This document shows, piece after piece, positions 1 through 9,095 of a stretch of DNA of 64,000 nucleotides. The notes beneath the pieces were generated by a model. It ran no database searches. It was not told the DNA's origin and saw nothing but the letters and a program-made list of their open reading frames with translations. The position numbers were made by a program, and so were the translations under genes. The DNA is from Chloroflexota bacterium (GTDB taxonomy: Bacteria > Chloroflexota > Limnocylindria > Limnocylindrales > CSP1-4), in NCBI GenBank assembly GCA_021786265.1, contig JAJYNP010000226.1, positions 1 through 64,000 of the forward strand, given 5' to 3'. Position 1 is the first letter of the stretch, and each line of letters starts with the position of its first letter.

Positions 1-1300
1 TGAGATTCTGCGCCTCGTTCTCGGTCAGGCCGCGGCTCATCAGGTAGAAGACCTGGTCCTGGCTGATCTTCCCGACGGTGGCCTCGTGGGTCATCGTGGT
101 GTCGTCTTCCTGGATGTCGATGTAGGGGTAGGTGTCGCTGCGGCTGTGGTCGTCGAGCATCAGCGCGTCGCAGCGCACGCTCGCCACGGCGTTCGTCGCG
201 CCGGGCGCCACCCTCAGGGTGCCCCGGTAGGTCGCGCGGCCGCCGTCCTTCGACACCGACTTGCTCACGATCCGGCTGCGGGTGTCGGGCGCCAGGTGGA
301 TGGCCTTGGCGCCGGTGTCCTGGTGCTGGCCCTTGCCCGCCACGGCCACCGAGATGATGTCGGCGGTCGCGCCGCGCCCGCGCAGGTAGATCGCCGGATA
401 CTTCATCGAGAGCTGGGACCCGGTATTCGCGTCTATCCACTCCACGGTGGCGTTCTCGTGGGCGTGGGCGCGCTTCGTGACCAGGTTGTAGACGTCGTTC
501 GACCAGTTCTGGATGGTGGTGTAGCGAACCTTGGAGCCCGGCAGCGCGATGACCTCGACCACCGCCGCGTGGAGCGAGTCGGTGGCGTAGATGGGGGCCG
601 TGCAACCCTCGATGTAGTGCACCCGCGCGCCCTCGTCGACGACGATCAGCGTGCGCTCGAACTGGCCGGTGTTCTCACCGTTGATGCGGAAGTACGCCTG
701 GAGCGGGAGCGGCACCTCCACGCCCTTCGGGACGTACACGAACGATCCGCCCGACCAGACCGCGCTGTTCAGCGCCGCGAACTTGTTGTCCTCCGGCGGC
801 ACCACCGTGCCGAAATACTTTCGGAAGATCTCGGGATACTCCTGCAGCGCCTGGTCGGTGCCCATGAAGACCACGCCGATCTTCGAGAGCTCCTCGCGCA
901 CGGAGTGGTACACGACCTCCGAGTCGTACTGGGCGCCGACGCCGGCCAGGAACTTGCGCTCCGCCTCGGGGATGCCGAGCTTCTCGAAGGTCGCCTTGAT
1001 CTGCTCCGGGACGTCGTCCCAGGACTTCTCCTCGCGCTCGGACGGTTTGCGGTAGTAGACGATCCTGTCGAAGTCGATCCGCGAGAGGTCGCCGCCCCAC
1101 TTCGGCATCGGCCGCTTCACGAAGTGCTCGTAGGCGCGCAGCCGGAACTGCAGCATCCAGTCGGGCTCGGCCTTGAAGCGGCTGATCTCCTCGACGGTCT
1201 CCCGCGAGAGGCCCCGCTTGGTCTCCGCGAGGTAGACGATCTCGTCCTTGAAGTCGAACTTCGAGCGGTCGTTCGAGACCTGCTCGCGCAAGACGGTCAT
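1..1300 (-). CDS. sufB: Fe-S cluster assembly protein SufB (3' end cut by window edge)
   Basis: SufB is the scaffold subunit of the cytosolic SufBCD complex, which builds [4Fe-4S] clusters. About 433 codons are visible from the ATG at 1300, and the frame is still open at the left edge. Family hallmarks seen include [34 protein letters not shown], an HYIEGCTAP segment with the conserved Cys, and near the edge the [12 protein letters not shown] end of the core. SufB is usually about 470 residues, so only a few tens are missing. The start has AGGGAG five bases upstream, and a near-consensus promoter with a hairpin leader precedes it. The rest of the suf operon would lie to the left of the window. 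Confidence 0.95.
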   Translation of the reverse strand, partial: MTVLREQVSNDRSKFDFKDEIVYLAETKRGLSRETVEEISRFKAEPDWMLQFRLRAYEHFVKRPMPKWGGDLSRIDFDRIVYYRKPSEREEKSWDDVPEQIKATFEKLGIPEAERKFLAGVGAQYDSEVVYHSVREELSKIGVVFMGTDQALQEYPEIFRKYFGTVVPPEDNKFAALNSAVWSGGSFVYVPKGVEVPLPLQAYFRINGENTGQFERTLIVVDEGARVHYIEGCTAPIYATDSLHAAVVEVIALPGSKVRYTTIQNWSNDVYNLVTKRAHAHENATVEWIDANTGSQLSMKYPAIYLRGRGATADIISVAVAGKGQHQDTGAKAIHLAPDTRSRIVSKSVSKDGGRATYRGTLRVAPGATNAVASVRCDALMLDDHSRSDTYPYIDIQEDDTTMTHEATVGKISQDQVFYLMSRGLTENEAQNL

Positions 1301-1367
1301 GCGGTCTCCCTGGCGCTGTGCCGGCGCCGGCGGGTCACGGGCTCATTCTCGTGCGTCGCCGCGCGAA

Positions 1368-1424
1368 GGGATTGCGGGCCGGGGACGCGCCGGCGACCGA
1401 AGCCGCCGGTTGGCCCGCAATCCC
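1368..1424 (-). promoter_or_regulatory. Leader hairpin at the 5' end of the sufB transcript
   Basis: Perfect 13-base inverted repeat arms (GGGATTGCGGGCC and its complement) lie at 1412-1424 and 1368-1380, with an inner CCGGCG/CGCCGG stem in the loop. The outer arm begins where transcription from the adjacent promoter should start, so the mRNA would begin with this stem. It may stabilise the message or act as a regulatory leader. No known riboswitch was recognised. Confidence 0.5.
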
Positions 1425-1431
1425 GACTGAT

Positions 1432-1460
1432 ATTATCGGAATTCGAGGGGCCGGCGTCAA
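1432..1460 (-). promoter_or_regulatory. Sigma-70-type promoter of sufB
   Basis: On the minus strand a TTGACG -35 box (1455-1460) and a GATAAT -10 box (1432-1437) are separated by exactly 17 bases. This is the closest match to the housekeeping consensus in the window. It puts the transcript start near 1424-1426, about 125 bases upstream of the sufB ATG. Confidence 0.8.
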
Positions 1461-1488
1461 CGGTTCCGCGTGGTGGCTCCGGCCGCGG

Positions 1489-2712
1489 TCAGAACCAGGT
1501 CGAACACCACGGCGTGACGTGCCAGCGGAACATCGCGTCGGTCCGGTCGAGTGCTCCTGCCCGCTCCTCCGTCACCAGGCCGGTCGCGGCGAGCGTGCGG
1601 AGGGACGCGCCGCCGAGGTACGCCGCGCCGAGCGCCCGCACGTCGAGCACCACGTCGGGCGAGCGCCGGGTCCGGCGGCAGACGGCGGCGCCCGCGTCCG
1701 CCTCGAGCGCGAACCGTCCGCCGGCATACCCCGCCTCGTCGCTGACCTCGATGACCACGCGGCCGGGCGCCAGGTACCGGCGGGCCTGCAGCGCCGCCAG
1801 GGGATCGAGGATGCGTACCCAGAGGAAGTCGCTGCGGTGGTACTGCTGCACGGCGCGCCCGTCCGCGAGCAGCCACGGGAGCGCCTCGTCCGGCGAGCGA
1901 TCCTCGGCCTTGACGGTCGCAACCAGGTCCACCTCGCACGCGAACCGCCAGAGCCGCGCGTACGCGTCGTCCGCGCAGCTCAACAGCTCGTCCACGACGA
2001 GCGTGCTGTCCGGCTGCCGGTCGTTCCATTTCTCCTCGACGTGGTACCGCAGGTAGCCCTGCGGCTCGCCACCCTCGTCGCGATGCAGCACGTACCGCAG
2101 GCCCTTCGGGAGCGGCCAGGCTCCCTCGACGATCCCGAGCGACTGATCCCACCAGTAGTCGGGCCGCATGATCGAGCCCGGTTGGGCGACCCGGAATCGC
2201 TCGTACAGGCCCGGCCCCAGTTCCCGGATCGCATCTCGGCCGACCAGTTCCGCCGACCCGCCGCCCGGGCGCACGAACCGTGCCGAGCGCGCGTCGATAC
2301 CGAGCCGGACGTGATCGGCGGCGCGCCCGAAGCCGTACCGCCCGTAGATGGGGTACTCGGATGCGATGAGGATCGCGAGCGGCTCCCCGCGCCCGACGGA
2401 TGCATCGAGGTCGGCGGCCATCATCCGGCGGAGCAGGCCCTGGCGCCGGTGGGTCGGCAGGACCGTGACGGCCGTGATCGCCGAGGCCGGACTGGTGGTC
2501 CCACCGGGCAGCGTCAGCTCGTTCGCCAGCGAACGGAAGGTTCCGCAGATCCGGTCGCCGTCGAACGCCGCCAGGCACCGCCGGAGGTCGTAGTACGGAC
2601 GGCGGATCGCCGCCTGCCGCTCGGGATCCGCGTCGACGAAGAACGGCACGTGGAAGGCGGCGAGCCAGGCGGGAAGCTCGGCGTCCTCGATGGTCCTGAC
2701 GGTGATGGGCAC
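1489..2712 (-). CDS. GNAT family N-acetyltransferase, Eis-like, with SCP2-type C-terminal region
   Basis: A 407-residue protein starting at GTG. The N-terminal half carries the acetyl-CoA binding signature VTVLPTHRRQGLLRRMM (about residues 85-101), followed by the second GNAT region ending YPIYGRYGFGRA typical of the Eis/enhanced-survival group. The C-terminal third resembles the sterol-carrier-like domain of those proteins. Known Eis relatives acetylate amines, including aminoglycosides; the substrate here cannot be read from sequence. A TACCAT -10 element seven bases before the GTG suggests leaderless transcription. It lies alone between sufB and the divergent dioxygenase remnant. Confidence 0.85.
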   Translation of the reverse strand: MPITVRTIEDAELPAWLAAFHVPFFVDADPERQAAIRRPYYDLRRCLAAFDGDRICGTFRSLANELTLPGGTTSPASAITAVTVLPTHRRQGLLRRMMAADLDASVGRGEPLAILIASEYPIYGRYGFGRAADHVRLGIDARSARFVRPGGGSAELVGRDAIRELGPGLYERFRVAQPGSIMRPDYWWDQSLGIVEGAWPLPKGLRYVLHRDEGGEPQGYLRYHVEEKWNDRQPDSTLVVDELLSCADDAYARLWRFACEVDLVATVKAEDRSPDEALPWLLADGRAVQQYHRSDFLWVRILDPLAALQARRYLAPGRVVIEVSDEAGYAGGRFALEADAGAAVCRRTRRSPDVVLDVRALGAAYLGGASLRTLAATGLVTEERAGALDRTDAMFRWHVTPWCSTWF

Positions 2713-2719
2713 GCCGGGG

Positions 2720-2725
2720 ATGGTA
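2720..2725 (-). promoter_or_regulatory. -10 element for leaderless transcription of the GNAT gene
   Basis: TACCAT on the minus strand sits seven bases upstream of the GTG at 2712, and no ribosome binding site lies between. The start of transcription would fall on or next to the start codon. Confidence 0.5.
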
Positions 2726-2742
2726 CGGCGTGAGGAGAAGGC

Positions 2743-3486
2743 GTGAGCGGCGGACGGATGTTGCCGGCCAGCCAGGCGCCCGGGGCACCGGACGCAGGAG
2801 ATCGCGGAGCACCCGAATGCCAGATCCGCGTCCCGCCACTCCTTGACGACGAACTCTGGATGGCAGAGTTCGCCCGCTGGTCGGGGGCCCTGCCTCGACC
2901 ATTTCTACGGCTTCCCGCAGCGGTACTACGAGCTGACCTGCGACGCGCCGGGCGCCCCGGAGCTCGCGGCAGGAGTGAGGAGCCTCATGCCGGCGAGCGA
3001 ACCGGTGCTGGACCGGCCGGCCCGCGGCCTGGACCACGGGGTATGGGTGCCGCTCCTGGCCACGTACCCGGAGGCCGACATCCCGGTCCTCCAGGTCTCG
3101 ATGCCCGACCTGGATCCAGCATACCTCTTCGCCGTCGGCCGGCGGCTGGCCCCGCTCCGGGACGAAGGCGTGCTGATCGTGGGGAGCGGGTTCATGACCC
3201 ACGGCCTCGCCTGCGTGCACGACCACTTCATGGGGAAGCCCGGCGCTCCCGGCTGGTCGGTGGAGTTCGATCGCTGGGCCGCCGAGGCGCTGGAGCGCGG
3301 CGACCTCGATGCGCTCTTCGACTTCCGGAACCGCGCCCCGGGGATGCCCTACGCCCATCCGACGGTGGAGCACTTCGCCCCCTGTTCGTGACGCTCGGCG
3401 CCTCGGCAACGCCGGACGAGGCCCCCACATTCACCATCGAGGGTTACCGGTACGGGCTCGCCAGGCGCTCCTTCGAGGTGCGCTGA
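2743..3486 (+). pseudogene. Broken class III extradiol dioxygenase (DODA/LigB family)
   Basis: Pieces of a 4,5-DOPA-dioxygenase-like protein are spread over two frames. Frame one holds PPLLDDELWMAEFARWSGALPRP near 2840-2905 without the preceding SHGAP that carries an iron-ligand His. A second frame (2843-3391) resumes at FYGFPQRYYELTCDAP and runs through LIVGSGFMTHGL to TVEHFAP, then stops. The true C-terminus (LFVTLGASATPDEAP to the stop at 3484-3486) is back in frame one. The region between ALPRP and FYGFPQ, which should contain the SAHWE metal motif, is missing. The second break is explained by one missing C in the run near 3378-3383. Both metal-binding His motifs appear lost, so activity is unlikely unless the assembly is wrong. 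Confidence 0.75.
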
Positions 3487-4729
3487 TCTCGACCAGCGCC
3501 GCGGCCAGCGCCTCGTACTGCTCGCGGCGGTTGTAGCGCTGCGCGGAGACGCGGACGGCGAGGCCCCCGCGCGTCGCTGCGGGCAGGTCGCCCGAGTCGA
3601 CGAGCCAGGGCGACGGCCAGGGGATGACCGGCACCTCGAACCCGCGATCGCGGAGCGCCGACTCGAGCGCCAGCGCCCGGTCCCCCAGGCTCGCGGCGGG
3701 CCCACCATCGATCGGCAGCGGCACGGTCGCCATCGAGCCGATCATGCCGTCGGGCGCGGGCGGCTCGACGCCAAGCGCATCGCACAGCACGTCGCGCGCC
3801 TGCAGCGCGAGGACGTGGTTGGCCGCCATGATGCCGGGCCAGCCCTCGGGCGTCATTGTGCCCATCGCGTCGATCGCGTCGGGCACGGAGAGCCAGGCGG
3901 TCGGGTCCGCCGTCCCCGTCCAGTCGAACTCGATCCGGAACCGGGACGTGTCGGTGCGCCGCGAGCTGGCGCCATGCGAGGTCGCGAGCGGGCGAATGGC
4001 GCTCTGGCGATCGCGGCGGACGTGCAGGAAGGCAGAGCCCTTCGGCGCACAGAGCCACTTGTGGCAGTTGCCCGTGTAGTAGGCCGCGCCGGTCCCATCG
4101 AGGTCGAGCGGAACCATGCCCGGACCGTGCGCGCCGTCCACGAGCGTGTCGACCCTCCGGCCGGTGAGCTCTCCCACCAGCTCGCGGATCGGAAGGATCA
4201 GCGCGGTCGGACTCGTGACGTGGTCGAGCAGGGCCAGCCGGGTCCGCGGCGTCACCGCCGCCAGGATCGCCTCGGCCGCCTGGCCCGGCTCCGCAACCGG
4301 GAACGGGACGTGCGCCACCACCACGCGGGCGCCATCGCGCGCGGCCGCGAACCGGAGCGCGTTCAGGCTCGCGTTGTACTCGTGGTCGGTCGTCAGCAGC
4401 TCATCGCCCGCCGAAAACCGGAGCGAGCGGAGGACTGTGTTGACCCCCGCGGTCGCGTTCGACACGAACGCCAGGTCGTCGGCGGCCACGCCCACGAACG
4501 ACGCCAGCCGCTCCCGGGCTCCGGCCAGGAGCCCCTCGAGGTCGAGGGCGAGGAACCGGACGGGCTCGGCCTCCATCCGCTCGCGCCACCGGGCCTGGGC
4601 CTCGAGGACGGCGCGGGGGCAGGCCCCGAACGAGCCGTGGTTCAGGAACGTGACGGCCGGGTCCAGCGCCCAGGCGGACGCGGCGGTCCGCGGGACGATC
4701 TCGGGGCCCGGCGTGTCGAGGTCCGTCAT
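3431..4729 (-). CDS. Class V PLP-dependent aminotransferase (isopenicillin N epimerase-like)
   Basis: A 432-residue fold-type I PLP enzyme. It contains NHGSFG (about residues 30-35), the cofactor-contacting LVDGAHGPG near 197-204, and the PLP lysine in GNCHKWLCAPKG (Lys224). This arrangement is typical of the isopenicillin-N-epimerase/cysteine-desulfurase-like branch of class V enzymes; the substrate is unknown. The ATG at 4729 is chosen because AGGAGG stands six bases upstream. An upstream in-frame start at 4789 lacks such a site. The last 56 bases overlap the 3' end of the convergent dioxygenase remnant, so the end of this gene may have drifted along with it. Confidence 0.88.
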   Translation of the reverse strand: MTDLDTPGPEIVPRTAASAWALDPAVTFLNHGSFGACPRAVLEAQARWRERMEAEPVRFLALDLEGLLAGARERLASFVGVAADDLAFVSNATAGVNTVLRSLRFSAGDELLTTDHEYNASLNALRFAAARDGARVVVAHVPFPVAEPGQAAEAILAAVTPRTRLALLDHVTSPTALILPIRELVGELTGRRVDTLVDGAHGPGMVPLDLDGTGAAYYTGNCHKWLCAPKGSAFLHVRRDRQSAIRPLATSHGASSRRTDTSRFRIEFDWTGTADPTAWLSVPDAIDAMGTMTPEGWPGIMAANHVLALQARDVLCDALGVEPPAPDGMIGSMATVPLPIDGGPAASLGDRALALESALRDRGFEVPVIPWPSPWLVDSGDLPAATRGGLAVRVSAQRYNRREQYEALAAALVEISAPRRSAWRARTGNPRW

Positions 4730-4867
4730 GATGGCCTCCTCGCCGTCGCGCATCTGGTGCGTGGTCGGGACCTCCTCGTGTGCCCGCACCCCCGCGGACC
4801 TGCCCGGGCCCGCACGTGCGCAACCCTGACCGTCGGGCCGGCCGCACCCGGGCTCGTTACCACCTCC

Positions 4868-4915
4868 GCCTGAACGACGCCTGAACCGGCCGGGCGCCCT
4901 TAACGCAACTTAACG
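4868..4915. promoter_or_regulatory. Phased direct repeats before the esterase operon (PHO-box-like)
   Basis: Two GCCTGAAC copies spaced 11 bases apart (4868-4875, 4879-4886; GTTCAGGC on the other strand) are followed by two CTTAACG copies spaced 10 bases apart (4899-4905, 4909-4915). One-turn phasing of direct repeats is typical of PhoB/PhoP-type response regulator sites. The regulator is not identified. Confidence 0.3.
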
Positions 4916-4929
4916 GTTTGTAGGTTGAG

Positions 4930-6741
4930 GTGCGCGCCCGCCGGCGCTTGAATCGCGCGGCGTCCCGGGAACCAGCACCTGGAGTCCACCCCATCCCGAT
5001 GTCAGGCGTCATGGCTCTCCTCGGGACGTTCGCGCGCCAGCGCGCTCGTGCGTCCCGGTTCCCCATGTCATTCGTGCGCGCCACCTGGCGCCCCGCGGCA
5101 GGGCTCCTGGTCGGTGCCGCGCTGGTCGTCGGGCTGCGCGCGAGCGGCGCGATCTCGGGATCGAACGTGGCGCTCGAGGAGATGGGCTTCGATCCCGATC
5201 GCGCGCGGCTGATCACCGGGCTGACCGTCGGCGGGCTCGGTGCCGCACTCGGCACCCTCCTGACCGGCCGGCGCATCGGCCCGATCGTCGTGGCGTACCT
5301 CGGCCTCGCCGTGGTGTTCGGGCGGGCGTTCGTCGACGAGACCGCGAACGCCGTCGCGACGCACGGCCCGGACGGCTTCGTGCCGCTGGGATGGCTGGCG
5401 ACGGCGGCGACCCTCGCCGGGATCACCCTCGCGGTCGGCTGGGCGATGGCCACCCTCGCCATCGAGGTTCGACGCTGGCTGCTCGCCGGCTGGCTGCTGC
5501 TGCGCGATCTCCGGCACGGGAGATCGGTGAACGGGCGCAGGGCGTTGCGGACCCTCGCCCCGATCGTCGTGGTGGTCGTCGTGCTCGGTTCGATCCCGAC
5601 CCTCGCGGACATGGTCAACTACACGCCGGACGTCGCGATGACGAAGGGCGGCCTCCAGCAGGCCCCGCCGCTCGTGGGCGGGGGCTCGACCAGTGGGGGG
5701 CAGTCGGCCGGCGGGAGCGCACCGGGCGCCTCCACCGGCGTGGGCGGCTCCACCGGCGTGGGCGCCTCCACTGGCCCCGGCGGCGCCGGCGCTCCCGGGG
5801 GCTCCGGCACTCTGGCGGGACCGGGAGGCGCGGCGGGTTCGTCGGTCGCGGGGTCGGGCATCACGGGATCGGGCATCGTCAGCTCCGGTGCGATCGCCTC
5901 GACCCAACCCTGGCTGGCCTCGCGGCCCTCGGGCCAGGGGCAGGTGGTGAGTTTCGCGCTCCCCTCGCCCTGGCGCGGATCCGGGCAGACGATCTCGCCG
6001 GTCTGGCTCTACCTGCCGCCCGGTTACGGCACGGGCACCCAGCGGTACCCGGTCGTCTACACCGTGCCCTGGGACCTGACCCACTGGTCGATGGGCATCC
6101 ACGTCACCGCGCTGCTCGACCAGGCCATCACCGACGGGACGCTGCCTCCGAGCATCGTGGCGTTCATCGACCTGGCCGGCGGGCCCTTCCCCAACAGCGA
6201 GTGCGCCAACTCGTACGACGGCCGCGAGTGGACGGACACGTACGTCTCCTCCACGGTCGTGCAGTACGTCGACAGCCATTACCGAACCATCGCCGATCCC
6301 CGCGCCCGCACCGTCGCCGGCTACTCGCAGGGCGGCTTCTGCGCGGCGAACCTGCTCCTGCGACACCCCGACGTATTCCGCCAGGCGGCGATCTTCGCCG
6401 GCTACTTCGAGGCGGGCCTGAGCAGCGGCGAGACGGTCAACGCATGGATGCCGTTCGGGCGCGTCGCGGCCGTGGTCGCGGCCAACTCGCCGATGCAGAC
6501 CGCGGGCACGCTCCCGACGGCGGCGCGGCGCCGGCTCTTCGTGGTCCTGTCCGCGCAGCCCGACCTGGGGGTGTTCGGCGCGCAGGCCAGCCAGTTCGCG
6601 GCCGTGCTGACCGGGGACGGGTATCCGACCGACTTCCTGTGGAACCAGCTGGGGCACGCCTGGAAGGCGGTCCGCCTGGAGTTCCTCCCCGCGCTCCGGG
6701 CCATCGCGGAGAGGGAAGTGCAGACGGGGGTCCTGGGGTGA
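4930..6741 (+). CDS. Membrane-anchored alpha/beta-hydrolase (esterase D/feruloyl-esterase-like)
   Basis: A 603-residue protein in three parts. The first 210 residues hold about four hydrophobic helices (for example LLVGAALVVGLRA and APIVVVVVVLGSIPTL). A 90-residue Gly/Ser/Thr-rich linker of GGSTG-like repeats follows (about 245-330). The last 270 residues form a putative esterase with VWLYLPPGYG, the nucleophile elbow GYSQGGF (Ser near 466) and a late His in NQLGHAWKA. The catalytic part is likely outside the cell. Starts at 4930 (GTG), 4999 or 5011 (ATG) are all possible; none has a strong ribosome binding site. The stop overlaps the GTG of the next gene, so the two are translationally coupled. 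Confidence 0.8.
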   Translation: MRARRRLNRAASREPAPGVHPIPMSGVMALLGTFARQRARASRFPMSFVRATWRPAAGLLVGAALVVGLRASGAISGSNVALEEMGFDPDRARLITGLTVGGLGAALGTLLTGRRIGPIVVAYLGLAVVFGRAFVDETANAVATHGPDGFVPLGWLATAATLAGITLAVGWAMATLAIEVRRWLLAGWLLLRDLRHGRSVNGRRALRTLAPIVVVVVVLGSIPTLADMVNYTPDVAMTKGGLQQAPPLVGGGSTSGGQSAGGSAPGASTGVGGSTGVGASTGPGGAGAPGGSGTLAGPGGAAGSSVAGSGITGSGIVSSGAIASTQPWLASRPSGQGQVVSFALPSPWRGSGQTISPVWLYLPPGYGTGTQRYPVVYTVPWDLTHWSMGIHVTALLDQAITDGTLPPSIVAFIDLAGGPFPNSECANSYDGREWTDTYVSSTVVQYVDSHYRTIADPRARTVAGYSQGGFCAANLLLRHPDVFRQAAIFAGYFEAGLSSGETVNAWMPFGRVAAVVAANSPMQTAGTLPTAARRRLFVVLSAQPDLGVFGAQASQFAAVLTGDGYPTDFLWNQLGHAWKAVRLEFLPALRAIAEREVQTGVLG

Positions 6742-8537
6742 GCCTCCTCACGAACGGCGGCGTGCTGCCTGCGCCCCGGTCATCGCCGGCCCGCCGGGCC
6801 GCGCCGCTTTCCCGGCCGAGAGCGCGGGCAGGGCGTGCGGCGAGCCTCCTGCCCCGGCTGGTCATGGCGGTGGGTGCCTTCGTGGCGCTCTCGGACGCGT
6901 TCGCGTTCGGGCAGGCGAGCCTCGCGAGCATCCAGGTGCTGCTCCCCTTCGACACGCCGGCCGCCGACCCGCTGATCGCCGCGCTCAGCGCCGTCGGCCT
7001 CGCGGCGCTCACGATCGGGCTCTTCCGAGGCAAGCGCCTCGCCTGGTGGCTCGCGATCCTGGTCTTCGCCGCCGGCGTGCCGGTGCAGGTGCTTGCGCTG
7101 GGACACACGGCCGGCGGGGTCGTCGCCGGGATCGCCCTGGCCCTGCTGACGCTGGACCGGAAACGCTACGGGGTTCGCTCCGCGAGGACCTGGAGCTGGA
7201 CCGCCTGGGGACTCCTGGTCGCCGGCGGTGCCATCGCGGCGGTGGAGACGGTCCTGCTCGTGCTCCGCGACCCGGCTGATTCCCTGCCGGCCGAACTGCC
7301 GGACCTGACGAGCATTGCCGCGGCCCTGAGCCGCTGGCTGGCCTTCGGGGACCTCTCGGCGCCTCCGTCCGGACCCCGCACAGCGCTGATCCTGGCCATG
7401 GCAATCGCCTCACGGCTGGCGGTGGCGCTGGCGCTGCTCGCGATGCTGCGTCCGGTCGGTGACGACGTGCCCGCGGTCGATCTGCCCGCCAGGGTGCGCG
7501 AGCTGGGCCGGAGGTACGGGCGCGGCGCCCTGCTCCCCTTCCAGCTGGCCGAGGACAAGCGCTGGTACAGCCCGGCCGGCAGGGAGGGGTTCGTGGCGTA
7601 CGGCCGGGACGGCCGCGTCGCCGTCGCCGTCGGCGATCCCGTGGGGAGCGATGGCGACCGGTGGCTGGTCTTCGCGTCGTTCATCGACGCGTGCCGGCGG
7701 CACGACTGGGTGCCGGTGGTGTACCAGGTGTCGGAGGCGAGCCTGGAGGGGCTGCGTGCGCTCGGCTTCCAGGCCTCGCCGATCGGGCGCGAGGCGGTCG
7801 TCGACCTCGCCACGTTCAACCTCTCGGGTGCCCGGCGCGCGAACCTCAGGCACACCATCACGCGGGCGCGGCGCGGCGGCCTCACCGTGGCCTGGTACCC
7901 CGACGGGCTGGGCGACGACACCGACCGGCTCGGGCCGTCCCTCGTCATGGTCGACGCGGCCTGGCGAGCGGCCGCCGGATCGGCCGACATGGGCTTCACG
8001 ATCGGCCGGTTCTCGCCCGGCGAGCTGCGCCGGTCGCCGCTCGCGGTCGCCATCGACGCGCGCGGCACGCCGACGGCGTTCGTCTCGTTCCGGCCGACCG
8101 GCGCGGACCACGGGTTCGTGCTCGACCTGATCCGGCGCATTCCCGGTGGGGTGCCCGGCGCGGTGGAGTTCTGCCTCGCGGCGGCGGCGGAGCGGTTCCG
8201 GGACGCCGGTGCCACCACGCTCTCGCTGGGCCTTGCGCCGCTGAGCGGCCTCGACCCCGCCGGGCAGCGCATGGAGGAGCGCGCACTGGCGGCCGTCGCC
8301 CGGCTGGTTCGCCCGTTCTACGACGTGGAGGGGCTGGCCTTCTTCAAGGACAAGTTCGCGCCGCGCTGGGAGGCGCGGTACGTGGCCGTGCCGTCACGGG
8401 TCCACCTGCTGGGGCTTCTCCTCGCGCTCGCGAGGCTGCATCTCGGGAGCCTCCGCCGGGCGACCGTGCATGCCGCGGCGGACGTGGCGCGCTCGCAGGT
8501 CGCCTGGGCGACCCGGGGCAGGCGCGCGCTGGGCTGA
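6738..8537 (+). CDS. Aminoacyl-phosphatidylglycerol synthase-like protein (MprF/DUF2156 family)
   Basis: A 599-residue protein starting at a GTG that overlaps the previous stop (GTGA). The N-terminal 240 residues contain about six hydrophobic segments. The C-terminal 330 residues match the DUF2156 catalytic region of MprF: FQLAEDKRWYSPAG, YGRDGRVAVAVGDPVG, a dimeric GNAT-like core, and the conserved late FKDKFAPRWEARYVAVP. MprF-type enzymes transfer amino acids from charged tRNA to membrane phosphatidylglycerol, altering surface charge. The helix count is lower than in full MprF, so this is closer to the synthase-only group. Pairing with a membrane esterase suggests envelope lipid remodelling. 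Confidence 0.85.
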   Translation: MSLLTNGGVLPAPRSSPARRAAPLSRPRARAGRAASLLPRLVMAVGAFVALSDAFAFGQASLASIQVLLPFDTPAADPLIAALSAVGLAALTIGLFRGKRLAWWLAILVFAAGVPVQVLALGHTAGGVVAGIALALLTLDRKRYGVRSARTWSWTAWGLLVAGGAIAAVETVLLVLRDPADSLPAELPDLTSIAAALSRWLAFGDLSAPPSGPRTALILAMAIASRLAVALALLAMLRPVGDDVPAVDLPARVRELGRRYGRGALLPFQLAEDKRWYSPAGREGFVAYGRDGRVAVAVGDPVGSDGDRWLVFASFIDACRRHDWVPVVYQVSEASLEGLRALGFQASPIGREAVVDLATFNLSGARRANLRHTITRARRGGLTVAWYPDGLGDDTDRLGPSLVMVDAAWRAAAGSADMGFTIGRFSPGELRRSPLAVAIDARGTPTAFVSFRPTGADHGFVLDLIRRIPGGVPGAVEFCLAAAAERFRDAGATTLSLGLAPLSGLDPAGQRMEERALAAVARLVRPFYDVEGLAFFKDKFAPRWEARYVAVPSRVHLLGLLLALARLHLGSLRRATVHAAADVARSQVAWATRGRRALG

Positions 8538-8546
8538 GGGCGCGGG

Positions 8547-8960
8547 TCAGCGGGCCGGGGCGAGCGCGTGGATCACCGGCAACCCGAGGACCTCCCGCGC
8601 ACGGGCTTCGTCGTCGACCGTGAACGCGATCTGGATCATCGAGTCACGGCGCCCCACGACCAGGATCCCGGTGATGTTGACCCTGGCGGCAGCGAGCCTC
8701 TCGGTCAGCTCGGCGATGCCTCCCGGCCGATCCTCGACCTCCACGCAGAGGGTGTCGCCCTCCACGAAGGGGATCCCCATGCTGTGGAGGACGTCGCGCG
8801 TCATGGCGTCGTCATCGGTGGTGAGCATCGCGCACATCTTCGTGCCGGCGCCACTGCCCGCGATGGACTGGATGTTGATGCCGCGCATGGCGAGGGCCCG
8901 CGTCACGTGAGCGAGCTCTCCCGGGCGATTCTCGAGCTGGATCACGAACGGCTGGCCCAT
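8547..8960 (-). CDS. Tandem ACT domain protein
   Basis: A 137-residue protein built of two ACT-type amino-acid-binding modules and nothing else. The first begins VIQLENRPGELAHVTRAL, the second VEVEDRPGGIAELTERL; the RPGEL and RPGGI turns are the ligand-binding loops. Such stand-alone ACT pairs are usually regulatory sensors, but no partner enzyme lies next to it. ATG at 8960 is preferred over the longer frame start at 9065 because the extra 35 residues are low-complexity Arg/Ala/Gly and AAGGAG stands about ten bases upstream of 8960. It ends ten bases from the convergent synthase gene. Confidence 0.85.
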   Translation of the reverse strand: MGQPFVIQLENRPGELAHVTRALAMRGINIQSIAGSGAGTKMCAMLTTDDDAMTRDVLHSMGIPFVEGDTLCVEVEDRPGGIAELTERLAAARVNITGILVVGRRDSMIQIAFTVDDEARAREVLGLPVIHALAPAR

Positions 8961-9095
8961 GGTCCCGGTCTCCTTCGCCCGCCCTGGCCGCGTCGCGCCC
9001 GCGTCGCAGCCTGGAGCGAGCCTGCGTGGTGTCGACGCCGGCCCGTGCCGGCCGGCGTGCTCCATCCCGGCCCGACATGGCGCCGGGCCCGATCG

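Noticed and set aside
86..2056. Long plus-strand open frames opposite sufB and the GNAT gene
   Set aside because: Arg/Ala/Gly-rich shadow frames of high-G+C genes on the other strand, without any recognisable domain.
5581..5610. tRNA T-arm-like GGTTCGATCC
   Set aside because: It lies within the esterase coding sequence and no acceptor, D or anticodon stems surround it.
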